In this document: positions 1-8,304 of the stretch, piece by piece
How the letters are laid out: each line of letters opens with the position of its first letter
Position numbering within the stretch: position 1 is the stretch's first letter
Assembly (NCBI RefSeq): GCF_014137855.1
Contig: NZ_JACGWT010000001.1
Span: forward strand, 558,001 to 622,000
Origin: Microlunatus kandeliicorticis
GTDB taxonomy: Bacteria; Actinomycetota; Actinomycetes; Propionibacteriales; Propionibacteriaceae
DNA length: 64,000 nucleotides
Direction: 5' to 3'
Notes under the pieces: generated by a model
Database searches by the model: none
Told to the model about the DNA's origin: nothing
What the model saw: only the letters and a program-made list of their open reading frames with translations
Translations under genes and position numbers: made by a program

Positions 1-465
1 GCCGGGCTGGCGGTCTGGTTCCCGCAGCTCTATGGCAATGGCAAGGGGATGGCCCACGACGCGTTCGTCGGGGTCGGGGGTCTCGGTCTGCTGGTGGCGT
101 TGAGCGTGCTGAAGCCGCTGGTCACCGTGCTGTGCCTGGGCAGCGGTGCCTCCGGCGGCCTGTTCACCCCGGTCCTGAGCACCGGAGCGGTCCTGGGTGC
201 CGCGCTCGGGCTGCTGTTCGACCGGCTGTGGCCGGGCAGCCCGGTCGGTGCCTACGCGATGATCGGTGCCGCGGCCATGATCGGCGCCGGCATGCAGGCG
301 CCACTGGCCGCGCTGGCTCTGGTGCTCGAACTCACCCACGACGGCTTCTCGCTGATGGTGCCGATGGTGATTGCGACCGTGATCGCGACCGCGATCACCC
401 GCTGGATCGACGGATACTCGATCTACTCGGCCCGGCTCAGCGCCCCGGCCGATGTCACGGTCTGA
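1..465 (+). CDS. ClC-family chloride channel/transporter, C-terminal part
   Basis: The gene enters from the left edge; only the last 154 residues are present. ClC proteins move Cl- across the cytoplasmic membrane, either as channels or as Cl-/H+ exchangers. Seen here: a GSGASGGLFTP stretch (visible residues 47-57) that matches the GxFxP selectivity signature of ClC helix N, later hydrophobic helices rich in G/A, and near the end an IYSARL motif whose Tyr lies where the Cl--coordinating Tyr of characterised ClC proteins is found. No CBS domains follow, so this is the short bacterial form. The gating Glu lies outside the window, so channel versus exchanger cannot be decided. Confidence 0.9.
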   Translation, partial: AGLAVWFPQLYGNGKGMAHDAFVGVGGLGLLVALSVLKPLVTVLCLGSGASGGLFTPVLSTGAVLGAALGLLFDRLWPGSPVGAYAMIGAAAMIGAGMQAPLAALALVLELTHDGFSLMVPMVIATVIATAITRWIDGYSIYSARLSAPADVTV

Positions 466-475
466 GACAGCAATC

Positions 476-706
476 TCAGCTGACGACCTGCCAGGCGGGC
501 AGGCCGCGCAGGGTCAGTTCGCGCACCAGGGCCTCGACCTGACGGTCGTCGGCGCCACAGACCAGGATCGGGCGTTCGAGCAGTGAGGCGTCCTCGGGCA
601 GCTCGGTCCGGGCTCCCCACTGGGTGATCTCCAGGGTGTGGGCGTCGAGGCAGAGCGCACCCTCGGCCTGCAAGCGGCCCGCGCTCGCCGCGTCGACGAT
701 GACCAT
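476..706 (-). CDS. Small conserved-type protein, 76 aa, function unknown
   Basis: I start at the ATG at 706 because a good ribosome site (AAGGGAG) lies just before it; longer versions run back into the LysR gene. The product is soluble and acidic. Its second half (PILVCGADDRQVEALVRELTLRGLPAW, split here as PILVCGADDRQ and VEALVRELTLRGLPAW) resembles the last strand and helix of a rhodanese fold, but there is no catalytic loop and the Cys is not in a normal active-site setting. It ends about 10 bases from the ClC gene (convergent) and is divergent from the LysR gene, so it may be a target of that regulator. No function can be assigned. Confidence 0.6.
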   Translation of the reverse strand: MVIVDAASAGRLQAEGALCLDAHTLEITQWGARTELPEDASLLERPILVCGADDRQVEALVRELTLRGLPAWQVVS

Positions 707-787
707 CTCTGCTCCCTTCTCTGCGTCGGTTCGACGATGCCCTTCGACGCGAGCGACCGGTAGCGGCCCGGCGGATGTGGGGTTACA

Positions 788-813
788 ACAGCCTGCTGTG
801 GCTTCGCTAGGCT
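788..813 (+). promoter_or_regulatory. Putative LysR-gene promoter: inverted repeat plus -10 box
   Basis: TAGGCT at 808-813 is followed by exactly six bases and then the GTG at 820, the spacing expected for a leaderless transcript. Just upstream is a short inverted repeat, ACAG-CCTG-CTGT (788-799). A LysR protein could bind here to control itself and the divergent small gene. No convincing -35 box is visible. Confidence 0.4.
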
Positions 814-819
814 GTCCGC

Positions 820-1758
820 GTGGAACTGAGCACCCGGATGCCTGATCTGACCGGGCTGGAGACCTTCTTGGCCGTCGCACGTCTCGGCAGCATCAATGCC
901 GCCGCGCACGAGCTGGGGATCAGCCAGCAGGCGACCTCGGCCCGAATGGCCGCGCTGGAGGCCCAGACCGGCGTGCAAATGCTGGTCCGGACCGCTCGTG
1001 GTTCGCAACTGACCCCGGCCGGGGTCGTCACCGCAGAGTGGGCCACCCGTGTCATCTCGGCCGCGGTGCACCTGGACCGGGGTCTGGCCACCCTTCGACA
1101 GGACCGGCAGACGCGGCTGCGGCTGGCGGCCAGCCTGACCGTGGCCGAGCTCCTGCTGCCCGGCTGGTTGGTCTCGCTCGATGCCGCCCGCCGCGCCCAG
1201 GGTCGCTCCCATGTCGAAGTGATGCTGACCGCGGCCAACAGCGAGACCGTGATCGCCACCGTCCGGTCCGGCGAGGCCGATCTGGGCTTCGTGGAGAGCC
1301 CGCGGGTGCCGCGCGACATCCGCAGCACGGTCGTCGCCCACGACCGGCTGGTCCTGGTGGCCCGGCCCGACGACCGGCTCGCGCGGCGGAGCCGACCGGT
1401 CACGGCGGACGAGCTGGCGCGGACGCCGTTGGTCAGCCGGGAGACCGGCTCCGGCACCAGGGAGGCACTGGTCGCGGCACTCCGCAGCGTGCTCGGCGCG
1501 GACACCGCCGAACCTCCGGTGATCTTGTCGTTGTCCACGACCTCGGCGGTACGGTCGGCGGTCCTGGCCGGCGCCGGCCCGGCCGCGCTGAGCGAACTGG
1601 CGGTCAACGACGACGTCCACACCGGCCGGCTCGCCCGGATCGATGTCGACGGGCTCGACCTGCGCCGCGCACTCCGAGCGGTCTGGCTCGGCCCGGCCAA
1701 GCCGCCGGCTGGGGCCGGGCGCGACCTGGTCGCCCACATCCAGTCCGGTCGACGGTGA
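820..1758 (+). CDS. LysR-family transcriptional regulator
   Basis: This 312-aa protein has the normal LysR length and layout. Residues 8-67 form the winged helix-turn-helix (LETFLAVARLGSINAAAHEL, then GISQQATSARMAALE), and residues from about 90 form the periplasmic-binding-protein-like effector domain. It is a cytoplasmic DNA-binding regulator with an unknown co-inducer. The GTG at 820 is supported by the -10-like TAGGCT six bases upstream; an internal ATG at 838 is an alternative. It ends three bases from the stop of the convergent UDG-family gene. The TDT transporter 1.3 kb away is a plausible target, because LysR genes commonly sit beside transporters of that type, but that is inference. 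Confidence 0.9.
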   Translation: MELSTRMPDLTGLETFLAVARLGSINAAAHELGISQQATSARMAALEAQTGVQMLVRTARGSQLTPAGVVTAEWATRVISAAVHLDRGLATLRQDRQTRLRLAASLTVAELLLPGWLVSLDAARRAQGRSHVEVMLTAANSETVIATVRSGEADLGFVESPRVPRDIRSTVVAHDRLVLVARPDDRLARRSRPVTADELARTPLVSRETGSGTREALVAALRSVLGADTAEPPVILSLSTTSAVRSAVLAGAGPAALSELAVNDDVHTGRLARIDVDGLDLRRALRAVWLGPAKPPAGAGRDLVAHIQSGRR

Positions 1759-1761
1759 GGA

Positions 1762-2397
1762 TCAGGGGCGGACGATCCGCGCAGCCAGGGCGAAGGCCTG
1801 CTCCGTCCGGACCGCTGCCTCGTCCCGCCGGTGGGGGTTGGCCGGCGACGGGTGTGGCACCTGCAACGTGACCGGAAGCTCACCCCTACCGGTCGAGGCC
1901 TCCCACCCGTCAGCCAGGGTCAGGAACCGCATCCACCCGTCGAGCGCTGTCTTTCCGACGGTGATCACCAGCTCGAGCTCCGGTAACAGCGCGACCACTT
2001 CGCCGAGGGCGGGGCGGGCTCTCTCGAGATCGTCCGTCGTCGGTCTGCGTCGTCGACCATCGAGGTCGGCGATCGGCCAGGGAACGACGTTCCAGCGCAG
2101 ATAGTCCTTCCGCCGCAGCGCAGTGCTCCGACGGAGCTCGCGCAATCGTCGACCGCTCGGATCCTGGTTGTCCTCGGACGCTATGGCCCGCGCGCCGGCG
2201 CGGATGGTCGCCGGGCCGGGCGACTCGAGCAGCACCAGGATCCGGGCCGCGATCCCGGCGCCGTCGGGATCGAACCACGGCACGGTCCGCGGCGCAGCAT
2301 TCGGGGGACTGCGCCAGTCTGCCGCGAGACGGTTGAGCGGAGCGACGGGTGGGGTCCAGATCCGGCCGAGCTTGTCCGCGCGCAGCTCCGGATTCAC
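1762..2397 (-). CDS. Uracil-DNA glycosylase superfamily protein
   Basis: The 211-aa product carries UDG-superfamily hallmarks. There is a first active-site region SPGPAT (59-64) with a downstream SEDNQDPSG loop, a hydrophobic strand leading to NVVPW (103-107), a strand LVITVGKTA, and the leucine-loop motif HPSPAN (182-187). Enzymes of this fold remove uracil or other damaged bases from DNA at the start of base-excision repair. The exact subfamily is unclear, and some members with this pattern are only distantly related to family 1 enzymes. It starts with GTG overlapping the TGA of the upstream DUF421 gene (GTGA), so the two are translationally coupled. Confidence 0.8.
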   Translation of the reverse strand: MNPELRADKLGRIWTPPVAPLNRLAADWRSPPNAAPRTVPWFDPDGAGIAARILVLLESPGPATIRAGARAIASEDNQDPSGRRLRELRRSTALRRKDYLRWNVVPWPIADLDGRRRRPTTDDLERARPALGEVVALLPELELVITVGKTALDGWMRFLTLADGWEASTGRGELPVTLQVPHPSPANPHRRDEAAVRTEQAFALAARIVRP

Positions 2398-2924
2398 CGC
2401 GAGCCGCCGATTCCGGCCTCTCGCAGACCGGCTCGGGTCGGTTCGCCCAGCTGCTGTCCGGCGCGGATGGCGGTCAGACTGCCGTCGCTCTCGTAGAGCA
2501 CGACGGCGAGTGAAGCGAGCTCGTCGGTTCCGCCACGGCGCAGCAGGGCGAGCAGATCGTTCCGGGTCAGCCCGGCCCGGGCCAGCGCGGCCGCCTGGAC
2601 TTGGCCATCCCGGACCACGGCCATCGGCCGGCGGTCGATCAGCCGGCCCAGCAGCCCGTGGCGGCGCAGCACCGAGATGAGCCGGTGCGCCACCAGCAGC
2701 GTGACCAGGGCCACCGCACCGGTGACGAACGAGGTGTCCGACGACGTCGAGGTACGGCCAATGATCGCCCCCACCGCCACCGCCACCGCGAAGTCGAAGA
2801 TGCCGAGCTCGGCCAGCGTCCGGCGTTCCGCCAGCCGCAGCCCGACCACGGCGACCACCAGTAGCAGCAGCGCCTTCGCCGCCGTCCAGCCGAGATCCTG
2901 GTATTGACCGATCAGGTGCTCCAT
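2394..2924 (-). CDS. DUF421 (YetF-like) membrane protein
   Basis: With the start at the ATG at 2924 the protein has 176 aa. Three hydrophobic helices occupy about residues 12-80 (AAKALLLLVVAVVGL; FDFAVAVAVGAIIG; GAVALVTLLVAHRL). A cytoplasmic DUF421/YetF domain follows, with the typical LTRNDLLALLRRGG and a final strand-turn region ending VLYESDGSLTAI. The family is widespread and its biochemical role is unknown; Bacillus members affect sporulation and spore germination. The upstream gap to the divergent TDT gene is 109 bp and holds an inverted repeat. A longer ORF upstream is not needed. Confidence 0.85.
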   Translation of the reverse strand: MEHLIGQYQDLGWTAAKALLLLVVAVVGLRLAERRTLAELGIFDFAVAVAVGAIIGRTSTSSDTSFVTGAVALVTLLVAHRLISVLRRHGLLGRLIDRRPMAVVRDGQVQAAALARAGLTRNDLLALLRRGGTDELASLAVVLYESDGSLTAIRAGQQLGEPTRAGLREAGIGGSR

Positions 2925-2960
2925 CCGCCGATCATGGCCCGCGCCGGCTCCGAAACACCC

Positions 2961-2975
2961 ACAACTCTGGGTTGT
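2961..2975. promoter_or_regulatory. Inverted repeat between divergent DUF421 and TDT genes
   Basis: ACAAC-TCTGG-GTTGT is a perfect 5-bp dyad with a 5-base spacer, sitting 58 bases before the TDT start and 36 bases before the DUF421 start. Its size and dyad form fit a LysR-type box (T-N11-A geometry), and a LysR gene lies nearby. Binding is inferred only. Confidence 0.35.
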
Positions 2976-3033
2976 AGCTGCACAGCGGTCGCCGGGATAC
3001 TGGCGCCGCCCCGGACACGGCAGGGTTGGTGCC

Positions 3034-4218
3034 ATGGCGATCACCACCGCTCGCGAGGCGAGCTACGACACCACATCCGGTGCCCCGGAACCGGCCCGGC
3101 ACGCGGCACCGAACCGTCGGTTCCGACGCGGTTCCTTCCTCCGCGACCTCGAGGGCCAGCCGACCTTCGGTCACATCGGACCGAACTGGTTCGCCTCGGT
3201 GATGGGCACCGGCATCGTGGCGAACGCTGCTGCGACGCTGCCGGTTCAGGTTCCGGGACTGCTGGTCTTCGCCCGGGCGATCTGGGTACTGGACGTACTG
3301 CTGCTGGCCGTCGTGTTGACCGCGACCGCAGTGCACTGGCTCCGGCACGGCGAGCGGGCCCGGGCACACCTGGACCACCCGGTGATGAGCCACTTCTACG
3401 GGGCGCCGGCGATGGGACTGATGACCGTCGGCGCCGGAGCGCTGCTGGTCGGGCAGCCGGTCATCGGCACCCATCCGGCAGTGGTCATGGACGCGGTGCT
3501 CTGGACCGCGGGCACCGCGCTCGGTCTGTGGACGGCAGTCGCCGTTCCTTTCAGGGCTTTCACCGGTCACGAGGTCAAGGCCGACTCCGCCTTCGGTGGC
3601 TGGTTGATGCCGGTGGTGCCGCCCATGGTCAGCGCCGCCACCGGGCCGCTGTTGATCGCGCACCTGCCCGCCGGGCAAGCCAGGACCACGCTGCTGCTCG
3701 GTTGTTACGTGATGTTCGGGCTGACCCTGATGGTCAGCGTGGTGATGATCACGATGATCTGGAGCCGCCTGGTGCACCACAAGGTCGGCGCGGCGGCCGC
3801 CGTCCCCACCCTCTGGATCGTGCTCGGGCCGCTCGGCCAGTCGATCACCGCGGCGCACAACCTCGGCGAGAAGGCGCCTGCCCTGCTGCCGGCGCCCTAC
3901 GGCACCGCCTTTCACGCCCTCGGTCTGGTCTATGGGGTCCCGATGTGGGGCTTCGCACTGCTCTGGGGTGCGCTGGCCCTGGCGATCACGATTCGGACTG
4001 CGCGCCAGCACCTGCCGTTCAGCCTGACCTGGTGGTCTTTCACCTTCCCGGTCGGCACCGTGGTCACCGGCACCTCCGGGCTGGCTGCGGCCACCGGGCT
4101 GGACCTGTTCACCGGGGCGGCGGTGCTGTTCTACCTCGGTCTGCTGACCGCCTGGGCCACGGTCTTCGTCCGGACCGCGCGGGGTGCCTGGGCCGGACGG
4201 CTGCTGAAGGCGGTCTGA
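3034..4218 (+). CDS. TDT-family transporter (tellurite-resistance/dicarboxylate, SLAC1-like)
   Basis: This 394-aa protein has about ten membrane segments after a basic N-terminus. The first helix carries WFASVMGTGIVANAAA (about 52-67), the typical opening signature of the TDT/SLAC1 family. Later helices include GLTLMVSVVMITMIW and LVYGVPMWGFALLWGALAL. TDT proteins export or import small anions such as malate or sulfite, or confer tellurite resistance, in the cytoplasmic membrane; the substrate here cannot be read from sequence. It is divergent from DUF421 with a dyad in the shared promoter region, and it may be under the nearby LysR regulator. 133 bases follow before the next gene, with no clear feature. 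Confidence 0.9.
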   Translation: MAITTAREASYDTTSGAPEPARHAAPNRRFRRGSFLRDLEGQPTFGHIGPNWFASVMGTGIVANAAATLPVQVPGLLVFARAIWVLDVLLLAVVLTATAVHWLRHGERARAHLDHPVMSHFYGAPAMGLMTVGAGALLVGQPVIGTHPAVVMDAVLWTAGTALGLWTAVAVPFRAFTGHEVKADSAFGGWLMPVVPPMVSAATGPLLIAHLPAGQARTTLLLGCYVMFGLTLMVSVVMITMIWSRLVHHKVGAAAAVPTLWIVLGPLGQSITAAHNLGEKAPALLPAPYGTAFHALGLVYGVPMWGFALLWGALALAITIRTARQHLPFSLTWWSFTFPVGTVVTGTSGLAAATGLDLFTGAAVLFYLGLLTAWATVFVRTARGAWAGRLLKAV

Positions 4219-4351
4219 GTCAGTCCCCGGCCGCGGTGCCTGGCTCCGCGCTGAGGCCGGCGACCGGTGGCACCGGGGCCTGTGGGAGGTTGGAGCGCGT
4301 CCTACGTTCCGACCATGAACGTCCGACATCCAACCGAGGCGAGGAAGTGCG

Positions 4352-5359
4352 ATGACGCAGGTCGTGGTAGTCACTGGGGCATCCGGGGGCATCGGCCGGG
4401 CGGTGACCCGGAAGTTCGCCGAGCGGGGCGCAAAATTGGCGCTGATCGCCCGTGGTGAGAAGGGGCTCGAGGCGGCGGCGGCCGAAGTTCAGGAGGCGGG
4501 CGGGACCGCACTCGTCCTGCCGCTGGACGTGGCCGACCACGAGGCGGTCGAGGCCGCGGTGGCGCGGGTGGAGGACGAGCTCGGCCCGATCGACGTCTGG
4601 GTCAACGTGGCCTTCACCGCCGTGTTCAGCCGGTTCTGGCACGTCAGCCCAGAGGAGTACAAGCGGGCCACCGAGGTCAGTTACCTCGGCTACGTGTACT
4701 CGACCATGGCCGTGCTCAAGCCGATGATGGAGCGTGACCGCGGCACGATCGTGCATGTCGGGTCGGCGCTGGCCTACCGCGGGATCCCCCTGCAGACGGC
4801 CTACTGCGGCTCCAAGCACGCCATCCAGGGCTTCCACGAGGCCTTGCGTTGCGAGCTGATCCACGAGAAGAGCAACGTGCACGTGACGATGGTGCAGATG
4901 CCGGCGGTGAACACCCCGCAGTTCTCCTGGGTGCTGTCCCGACTGCCCGATCACGCCCAGCCGGTGCCGCCGATCTACCAGCCCGAGGTGGCCGCCAAGG
5001 CGGTGCTGTTCGCCGCCGACCACCCGAAGCGACGCGAGTACTGGGTGGGCGCCAGCACGGTGGGCACCCTGATCGGGGACAAGTTCATCCCCGGGCTGCT
5101 CGACCAGTACCTGGGCTGGAAGGGTTTCTCCTCCCAGCAGACCGGTCGACGCAAGGATCCCGACCAGCCGCACAACCTGTGGGACCCGGCGGACGGGCCG
5201 GACGGGAGGGACTTCGGCGCGCACGGCGCCTTCGACGACCGGGCCACCGCGAACGCACCGCAGCTGTGGTTCTCCCACCATCACAAGACCCTGATCGGTG
5301 CCGGTGCCGCCATGGTGGCTGGAGCCCTCGTGGTGGTCGGCCGCAGGATGGCTCGGTGA
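4352..5359 (+). CDS. SDR-family oxidoreductase with C-terminal membrane anchor
   Basis: The 335-aa product is a classical short-chain dehydrogenase: cofactor loop TGASGGIG (8-15), catalytic Ser138, Tyr151 and Lys155 in the YCGSK context. The usual NNAG motif is changed to VNVAF. After the Rossmann domain (about 1-240) there is an extension and then a hydrophobic helix near residues 314-330 (GAGAAMVAGALVVVG), suggesting the enzyme is held at the membrane. The substrate is unknown. A GAGGAAG ribosome site precedes the ATG. Its stop overlaps the GTG of the next gene, starting a three-gene coupled set with the small membrane protein and the GH15 enzyme. Confidence 0.9.
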   Translation: MTQVVVVTGASGGIGRAVTRKFAERGAKLALIARGEKGLEAAAAEVQEAGGTALVLPLDVADHEAVEAAVARVEDELGPIDVWVNVAFTAVFSRFWHVSPEEYKRATEVSYLGYVYSTMAVLKPMMERDRGTIVHVGSALAYRGIPLQTAYCGSKHAIQGFHEALRCELIHEKSNVHVTMVQMPAVNTPQFSWVLSRLPDHAQPVPPIYQPEVAAKAVLFAADHPKRREYWVGASTVGTLIGDKFIPGLLDQYLGWKGFSSQQTGRRKDPDQPHNLWDPADGPDGRDFGAHGAFDDRATANAPQLWFSHHHKTLIGAGAAMVAGALVVVGRRMAR

Positions 5360-5736
5360 ACGCCAGGTCGGCCCGACGGTCATCGGGCACCCTGAGGTCT
5401 TCCGGAGCGGCCGGTCTGCTGTGGGGTGCGACTCTCCTCTGGCGCGGACGGACCCTCTTCGCCGCGCTCGAGCATCGGGAGCCGACTCGTGGTGAGCAGG
5501 ATGCGATCACCGTTCTGGGCGCCCGACACCTGGCTCAGGGCGTGGTGCAGGTTCTGGTGCCCGGGCACTTCGGCCCGCTCTACGCCGGCGTCGACGGCAT
5601 CCACGCAGCCAGCATGGTCGTCCTCGCGGTCCGGGATCCGCAGCGTCGCCGCGCCGTCCTGCTCAGCGCGGCGGTCGCCGCGGTCTCGGGGCTCTCGGCT
5701 GCCCGTGCCACTGCGGTCCGACGACGCAACCGGTGA
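5356..5736 (+). CDS. Small hydrophobic protein of unknown function, 126 aa
   Basis: It starts at GTG 5356, overlapping the SDR stop as GTGA, and ends overlapping the GH15 start the same way, so it is a real coupled gene although it lacks an ATG. After a basic N-terminus come two or three hydrophobic stretches: AAGLLWGATLLW, a middle segment with LGARHLAQGVVQVLVPGHFG, and a C-terminal VLLSAAVAAVSGLSAA. The central GVDGIHAASMVVLA stretch is similar in style to small actinobacterial integral membrane proteins of unknown role. No catalytic motif is visible. Position suggests a link to the SDR or GH15 enzyme only through co-expression. Confidence 0.7.
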   Translation: MNARSARRSSGTLRSSGAAGLLWGATLLWRGRTLFAALEHREPTRGEQDAITVLGARHLAQGVVQVLVPGHFGPLYAGVDGIHAASMVVLAVRDPQRRRAVLLSAAVAAVSGLSAARATAVRRRNR

Positions 5737-7496
5737 GCACCGTGAGCACGAGGCGACCGCATGATGTGGCGGTCGTGTATCCGCCGCACACGCTGCGCGA
5801 CTACGCGCTGATCGCTGACGGGTGCCGCGGTGCCCTGGTCGGACCCCGGGGCGACATCAGCTGGCTCTGCGCGCCGCGATGGGATTCGCCCGCCGTGATC
5901 AGCCATCTGGTCGGCGGTGACGGCATCTACGCCGTCACCCCCACCGACACCTTTGTCTGGGGTGGTTGCTACGAGCCGAACTCGATGATCTGGCGCAGCC
6001 ACTGGGTCGCCGGCGACACCATGGTCGAGTCCCGCGATGCGCTGGCCTTCCCAGGAGAAGAGCACCGCCTCGTCCTGCTGCGAAGGATCTCGGCCGACGA
6101 CCGTCCGGTGCGGGTCGGGGTGCTGCTCCGGTTGAGCGGCGACTTCGGCACCACCCCGATGACCAGGCCCCGGCTGGACGACGACGGCCGTTGGCACAGC
6201 CGGGTGGGCGAGCTCTACCTGCGCTGGTCGGGTGCACCGGAGGCCAGCTGGACCGACCACGCGCTGCGCACCGAGATCACCGTCGAGCCGGGTCGAAGCG
6301 CCGATCTGGTGCTCGAGATCAGCGACCGGCCGCTGCTGGACCCGCCTCAGCCCGACCGGGCCTGGTCCGCCACCGAGAACGCCTGGCGCGAAGCCGTCCC
6401 CGATCTCGCTCACGCCGCCGCGCCCCGGGACGCCGGACATGCCTACGCGGTCCTCCGCTCGCTGACCTCACCCGGCGGCGGGATGGTGGCCGCGGCCACC
6501 CTCGGGCTCCCGGAGCGGGCCGAGGCAGGGAAGAACTACGACTACCGCTACGCCTGGATCAGGGACCAGGTGTACGCGGGGATGGCCTGTGCGGTGGACC
6601 AGCCCTTCCCGCTGCTGGGAGATGCGCTCGACTTCACCTGCGCCCGGTTGCTCGAACACGGTGACGCGATCGCCCCGGGCTACCGGATCGACGGCAGCGA
6701 CATCCCGGGCGAGACCACCCTCGACCTGCCCGGCTACCCGGGCGGCGCGGTCAAGGTCGGCAACTGGGTCCGGCAGCAGTTCCAGCTCGACGCGCTCGGC
6801 GAGATGCTCGAACTGCTCGCTGCGGGCGCGCGCTTGGACCACCTGGACAGCCACCACGTCGAGGCGATCGACGTGGCGATCGGCGTGATCGAGCGCAAGT
6901 GGACCGACGCCGAAGCCGGCATCTGGGAACTCGACGACGCCTGGTGGACCCAGTCGCGGTTGGCCGCTGTCGCCGGTCTCCGCGCGGTGGCCCAGCAATT
7001 GCCGTCGGGGCAGGGCGCGAAGGCCACCGGACTGGCTGACGCGATCCTGGCCGAGACCTCGCGCCGCTGTCTGGCCCCCGACGGGTCGTGGCAACGCAGC
7101 CCCGAGCATCCGGGGGTGGACGCCTCGCTCTTGCTGCCCGCTGTTCGTGGCGGCCTGCCGGCCCACGACCCCCGAACTCTCGCCACGCTGGCTCGGGTGG
7201 AGAGCGACCTGGTCCAGGACCACCACGTCTACCGCTACCGGCCGGACGAGCGCGCGCTCGGTGAAGCTGAAGGGTCGTTCACCCTGTGCGGATTCATCCT
7301 CAGCCTGGCCCTGCTGCAGCAGGGAGACGTCACCGAGGCCTACCGCTACTTCGACATCCAGCGATCGGTCTGCGGGCCGCCGGGGCTGCTGAGCGAGGAG
7401 TTCGACGTCGCCCAGCGGCAGCTGCGCGGAAACGCGCCGCAGGCGTTCGTCCACGCGATGCTGCTGGAGACCGCCCAGCGGTTGGCCCTGGCCTGA
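5733..7496 (+). CDS. Glycoside hydrolase family 15 protein (glucoamylase/trehalase-like)
   Basis: The 587-aa protein has the bacterial GH15 layout. An N-terminal beta-sandwich begins LRDYALIADGCRGALVGP, and an (alpha/alpha)6 barrel begins around KNYDYRYAWIRDQ (near residue 267). The acidic IWELDD segment lies near 397, and the C-terminal LLSEEFD, then GNAPQAFVHA, holds the second catalytic-type Glu near 552. Family members cleave terminal alpha-glucose from starch-like glucans or hydrolyse trehalose; in Actinobacteria many such cytosolic proteins without a signal peptide, as here, are trehalases. The GTG at 5733 overlaps the previous stop; a second GTG nine bases on is possible. Confidence 0.9.
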   Translation: MSTVSTRRPHDVAVVYPPHTLRDYALIADGCRGALVGPRGDISWLCAPRWDSPAVISHLVGGDGIYAVTPTDTFVWGGCYEPNSMIWRSHWVAGDTMVESRDALAFPGEEHRLVLLRRISADDRPVRVGVLLRLSGDFGTTPMTRPRLDDDGRWHSRVGELYLRWSGAPEASWTDHALRTEITVEPGRSADLVLEISDRPLLDPPQPDRAWSATENAWREAVPDLAHAAAPRDAGHAYAVLRSLTSPGGGMVAAATLGLPERAEAGKNYDYRYAWIRDQVYAGMACAVDQPFPLLGDALDFTCARLLEHGDAIAPGYRIDGSDIPGETTLDLPGYPGGAVKVGNWVRQQFQLDALGEMLELLAAGARLDHLDSHHVEAIDVAIGVIERKWTDAEAGIWELDDAWWTQSRLAAVAGLRAVAQQLPSGQGAKATGLADAILAETSRRCLAPDGSWQRSPEHPGVDASLLLPAVRGGLPAHDPRTLATLARVESDLVQDHHVYRYRPDERALGEAEGSFTLCGFILSLALLQQGDVTEAYRYFDIQRSVCGPPGLLSEEFDVAQRQLRGNAPQAFVHAMLLETAQRLALA

Positions 7497-7523
7497 GGGG
7501 GGTCACACGGCGATGGTGAGGTC

Positions 7524-8276
7524 GTGACCGTGTCCCCGGACGCCTGGCAGCGACGGGTCGAATGGCCGCTCGCAGTCGCGGCACTGGTGTTCTTGGCTGC
7601 CTACTCATGGCTGGTGCTCGACCCGGGCCTGCCCACCACGGTCCGGCGGACGTTGGTGCTGCTCGACTACGCCACCTGGGCATTGTTCGCGATCGATTAC
7701 GCCATGCGAGTGCTGTTGGCCGGCGGCGGGCTCCGCGGTCGGCTGAGCTATCTCCGCCACCACCTACTGGATCTGCTGATCGTGCTGCTGCCCGTGCTCC
7801 GACCGCTGCGGTTGCTGCGGTTGATCGCTCTGCTGCGCTTCATCGACCGGCGAGCCTCAAAATCGCTGCAGGGGCGGGTCGCGGTCTACGTGGCGCTGTC
7901 GACGGTGCTGGTTCTCTATGCCGGAGCATTGGCCGAGCTGGCCGCCGAGCGTGGCGCGCCCGGTGCCAACATCGAGACGTTCGGCACGAGTCTGTGGTGG
8001 GCGGTGACCACCATCACCACCGTCGGCTACGGCGACGTCTACCCGGTCACCACCGAGGGCCGGTGGGTGGCGGCAGCCTTGATGGTGGCCGGGGTCGCGC
8101 TGCTCGGGGTGGTGACCGCATCGTTGGCCTCGTGGTTCGTCGCCCGGGTCCGCCGGGACGAGCCGCCGGCCGAGCCGACGGTGCACCCCGAGGTGATCGC
8201 GCTGCGGGCGGAGGTGCGCGAGCTGACCGCCGAACTGCGTGTCCACCGCGCCGGTCGAGAGCCCCCGGGATCATGA
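7524..8276 (+). CDS. Voltage-gated-type potassium channel
   Basis: 250 aa. The pore helix and selectivity filter read TTITTVGYGDVYP (about 162-174), the K+ channel signature. Upstream are several membrane helices, including an arginine-rich S4-like segment (LRPLRLLRLIALLRFIDRR, about 92-110), so it resembles a six-helix Kv-type subunit. A short C-terminal coiled-coil-like tail (EVIALRAEVRELTAELR) may help tetramer assembly. No RCK/TrkA domain is present. The GTG at 7524 has a GTGAGG ribosome-site-like sequence before it. The gene follows GH15 by 27 bases and may be read through from it. Confidence 0.9.
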   Translation: MTVSPDAWQRRVEWPLAVAALVFLAAYSWLVLDPGLPTTVRRTLVLLDYATWALFAIDYAMRVLLAGGGLRGRLSYLRHHLLDLLIVLLPVLRPLRLLRLIALLRFIDRRASKSLQGRVAVYVALSTVLVLYAGALAELAAERGAPGANIETFGTSLWWAVTTITTVGYGDVYPVTTEGRWVAAALMVAGVALLGVVTASLASWFVARVRRDEPPAEPTVHPEVIALRAEVRELTAELRVHRAGREPPGS

Positions 8277-8304
8277 AGATGAACGACGTGGAGAGGACGA
8301 AGAG

